DNA of 7,980 nt from an uncultured Solobacterium sp. (lineage in GTDB: Bacteria > Bacillota_I > Bacilli_A > Erysipelotrichales > Erysipelotrichaceae): NCBI GenBank assembly GCA_937910655.1, contig CALEMV010000375.1, forward strand, positions 1 through 7,980, given 5' to 3'. Of this stretch, positions 6,501 through 7,980 are shown one piece after another (position 1 is the stretch's first letter; the number at the start of each line of letters is the position of its first letter). The translations under genes were made by a program, and so were the position numbers. A model generated the notes under the pieces. It did not search any database, was not told the origin of the DNA, and was given only the letters and a program-made list of their open reading frames with translations.

Positions 6501-7980
6501 TTATTCGGTACGTAACGCTTCTACTGGATCTTTTTTCGCTGCACTACGAGAAGGAATTAATCCTCCAATCACAGTGATTATAATACTAATCAAAATTAAT
6601 ACTCCTGCAGATTCTAGTGGTAATACCGCACTTAAATCTTCAATTTTAGATACCGTTTGGATGATATTATTAATTGGAATTAGCAGTAATAACGTGATAC
6701 CAATCCCTATGATACCGGAGAAAATACCAATGATGAATGTCTCCGCATTAAATAACTGCGAGATATTCTTTTTCGATGCACCTAGTGCACGAAGAATACC
6801 AATTTCTTTCGTTCTTTCCATTACAGAAATATAGGTAATGATTCCTATCATAATAGAAGAAACAATCAAAGATACTGCCACAAACGCAATCAGTACATAA
6901 GAAATACCATTGATGATTGTCGTTAAGGAAGATGTCATTAGCGCAACATAATCTGTATAGGAAATCTTTGAATCTTCGCCAACAGTATTGTTGTATTTTT
7001 CAATTGCTTTTCCTATCGCATCCTTATTCTCAAAACTATCTGTATAAATACTGATACTGGATGGTGATTCGTAGCTCACTGCCCCAAAGGAAGCGAGATT
7101 CTTCTCTAACGATTTACCACCGATATAATCATTGTAAATCGCAAGTAACGTTGTTGTATTTGGACTGTCATTGAGATAATTTTCCAACATGCCAGAAATA
7201 CCACTTTGTGGATTCATGGATAGCTTTGATAAAGCATTCATATCAAAACTATTTGTATCTTCATTAATTTCTTGATTTTGACTCTTTCCATCATAGTACA
7301 AAATCAACTGGTACATGTTCACCTTTTCATCCTCACTCAGATTTAACAAATACTCCTTAGTATCCTGTATCTTCTCTTCATCCGTTGTAGCATTAAAGTG
7401 TACGCCATTTAATACATTAATTTCCGGAGTATTCTTTTGTGCTTGTACAATAGCAGATTCATTTGCTCGATCAATCACATAATTAGTTAAAAGATTTGTA
7501 TATGCGACCACAGTATTGATGGTCGCATTTTTCGCATCTTCCTTCGGACGAATAATTCCGGTTACTTTTAAAGGAATCGATTTATTCATTAAGCCATCGG
7601 TATCATACTCTGGATTCTTGATTTGACTATAACTACCATTCTCATTTTTTACATAGTTTTCGCTTGATGGCACAAGATAAAATGTCTTCTGTAACATGTC
7701 CTCATAACTAAGTGTAAAGTCTTCTCCATCTTGTTTATTCGCAAGTTGATTTTTAGCGGACGTATATTGTTCCTTGGTGATAAAACCTAGTTGATACATC
7801 GATTGTACTGGGATACTATTGTTCTCATTGAGTACCATCACTACCTCGTTATAACCCGTAGGCCAATAACCAACCACCATATCATAACTATCTGTCACTA
7901 CAGATGAAATTGGCTGCCCATTTGTACCAGCAACCATTTCAGAGAAATTCTTTGCAGATTCGTTGTTTATCCCTATATTC
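6501..7980 (-). CDS. ABC transporter permease, FtsX/MacB type, C-terminal part (5' end outside window)
   Basis: The frame is open to the right edge and gives 492 residues of a larger protein; the ATG at 7935-7937 is internal, since coding continues 14 residues upstream without a stop. Residues 1 to about 350 form a long, polar, Asn- and Ser-rich extracellular domain. Three membrane helices follow at about 356-385, 413-435 and 457-476. The loop after the first carries the FtsX-family ERTKEIGILRALGAS sequence, and the protein ends in PSRSAAKKDPVEALRTE, both typical of MacB/FtsX-type permeases. These proteins work with an ABC ATPase, often driving mechanical work on, or export of, peptides and lipids rather than simple import; many Firmicutes members handle antimicrobial peptides. 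The missing N-terminus should hold a first membrane helix and may be fused to the ATPase domain, as in related large Firmicutes proteins. Substrate is not predictable. A terminator follows the stop at once, so this is the last gene of its unit. Confidence 0.92.
   Translation of the reverse strand, partial: NIGINNESAKNFSEMVAGTNGQPISSVVTDSYDMVVGYWPTGYNEVVMVLNENNSIPVQSMYQLGFITKEQYTSAKNQLANKQDGEDFTLSYEDMLQKTFYLVPSSENYVKNENGSYSQIKNPEYDTDGLMNKSIPLKVTGIIRPKEDAKNATINTVVAYTNLLTNYVIDRANESAIVQAQKNTPEINVLNGVHFNATTDEEKIQDTKEYLLNLSEDEKVNMYQLILYYDGKSQNQEINEDTNSFDMNALSKLSMNPQSGISGMLENYLNDSPNTTTLLAIYNDYIGGKSLEKNLASFGAVSYESPSSISIYTDSFENKDAIGKAIEKYNNTVGEDSKISYTDYVALMTSSLTTIINGISYVLIAFVAVSLIVSSIMIGIITYISVMERTKEIGILRALGASKKNISQLFNAETFIIGIFSGIIGIGITLLLLIPINNIIQTVSKIEDLSAVLPLESAGVLILISIIITVIGGLIPSRSAAKKDPVEALRTE

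Noticed and set aside
6496..6834. Plus-strand open frame of 112 codons at the permease 3' end
   Set aside because: Its hydrophobic product is the reverse reading of the permease membrane helices, and it crosses the terminator side of the real gene.
7935..7937. ATG as the start of the ABC permease
   Set aside because: The frame continues upstream to the window edge with no stop, there is no ribosome binding site, and a permease of this type needs an N-terminal membrane helix that is absent here.
1..7980. Mobile elements, CRISPR arrays, RNA genes or a defence island
   Set aside because: No transposase, inverted-repeat ends, spaced direct repeats, tRNA- or rRNA-like segments or known defence proteins are visible on either strand.

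Overview
The window reads as a compact, low-GC bacterial chromosome segment in which every supported gene lies on the minus strand. Strong AGGAG-type ribosome binding sites, short intergenic gaps, TATAAT -10 boxes and U-tailed hairpin terminators fit a Firmicutes genome. The mix of an M18 aminopeptidase, HflX and a large FtsX-type ABC permease would suit a gut-associated lineage such as the Erysipelotrichia. That placement is an inference from overall style, not from a marker gene.

Layout in transcription order (right to left): (1) 7980-6501, the C-terminal part of an ABC transporter permease whose 5' end lies outside the window, closed by a rho-independent terminator at 6468-6494. (2) A probable promoter at 6428-6433, then a tightly packed five-gene operon: YtcJ-type amidohydrolase (6399-4828), PAT-like GNAT acetyltransferase (4835-4344, overlapping the first gene by 8 nt), hflX (4330-3089), M18 aminopeptidase (3085-1718, 3 nt after hflX) and an unrecognised 131-residue protein (1695-1300). 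A second rho-independent terminator at 1259-1285 ends this unit. (3) A probable promoter at 1227-1232 and a gene starting at 1186 that runs off the left edge. It encodes two histidine-phosphatase domains in tandem, both with complete catalytic residues.

The operon looks like housekeeping: HflX recycles stalled ribosomes, the M18 enzyme trims acidic N-terminal residues from peptides, and the amidohydrolase and GNAT enzymes act on small molecules of unknown identity. The genes share a transcript, but the sequence shows no single pathway joining them. No intergenic stretch exceeds about 115 bases. I see no RNA genes, mobile elements, CRISPR arrays or origin features.

I found no clear sign of a new multi-gene system. 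The points most worth a second look are the tandem phosphatase with its exact 211-residue period, the unrecognised last gene of the operon, and the extended extracellular domain of the ABC permease. Several start codons also need care: 6399 rather than 6444, 4835 rather than 4856, and no true start in the window for the permease.
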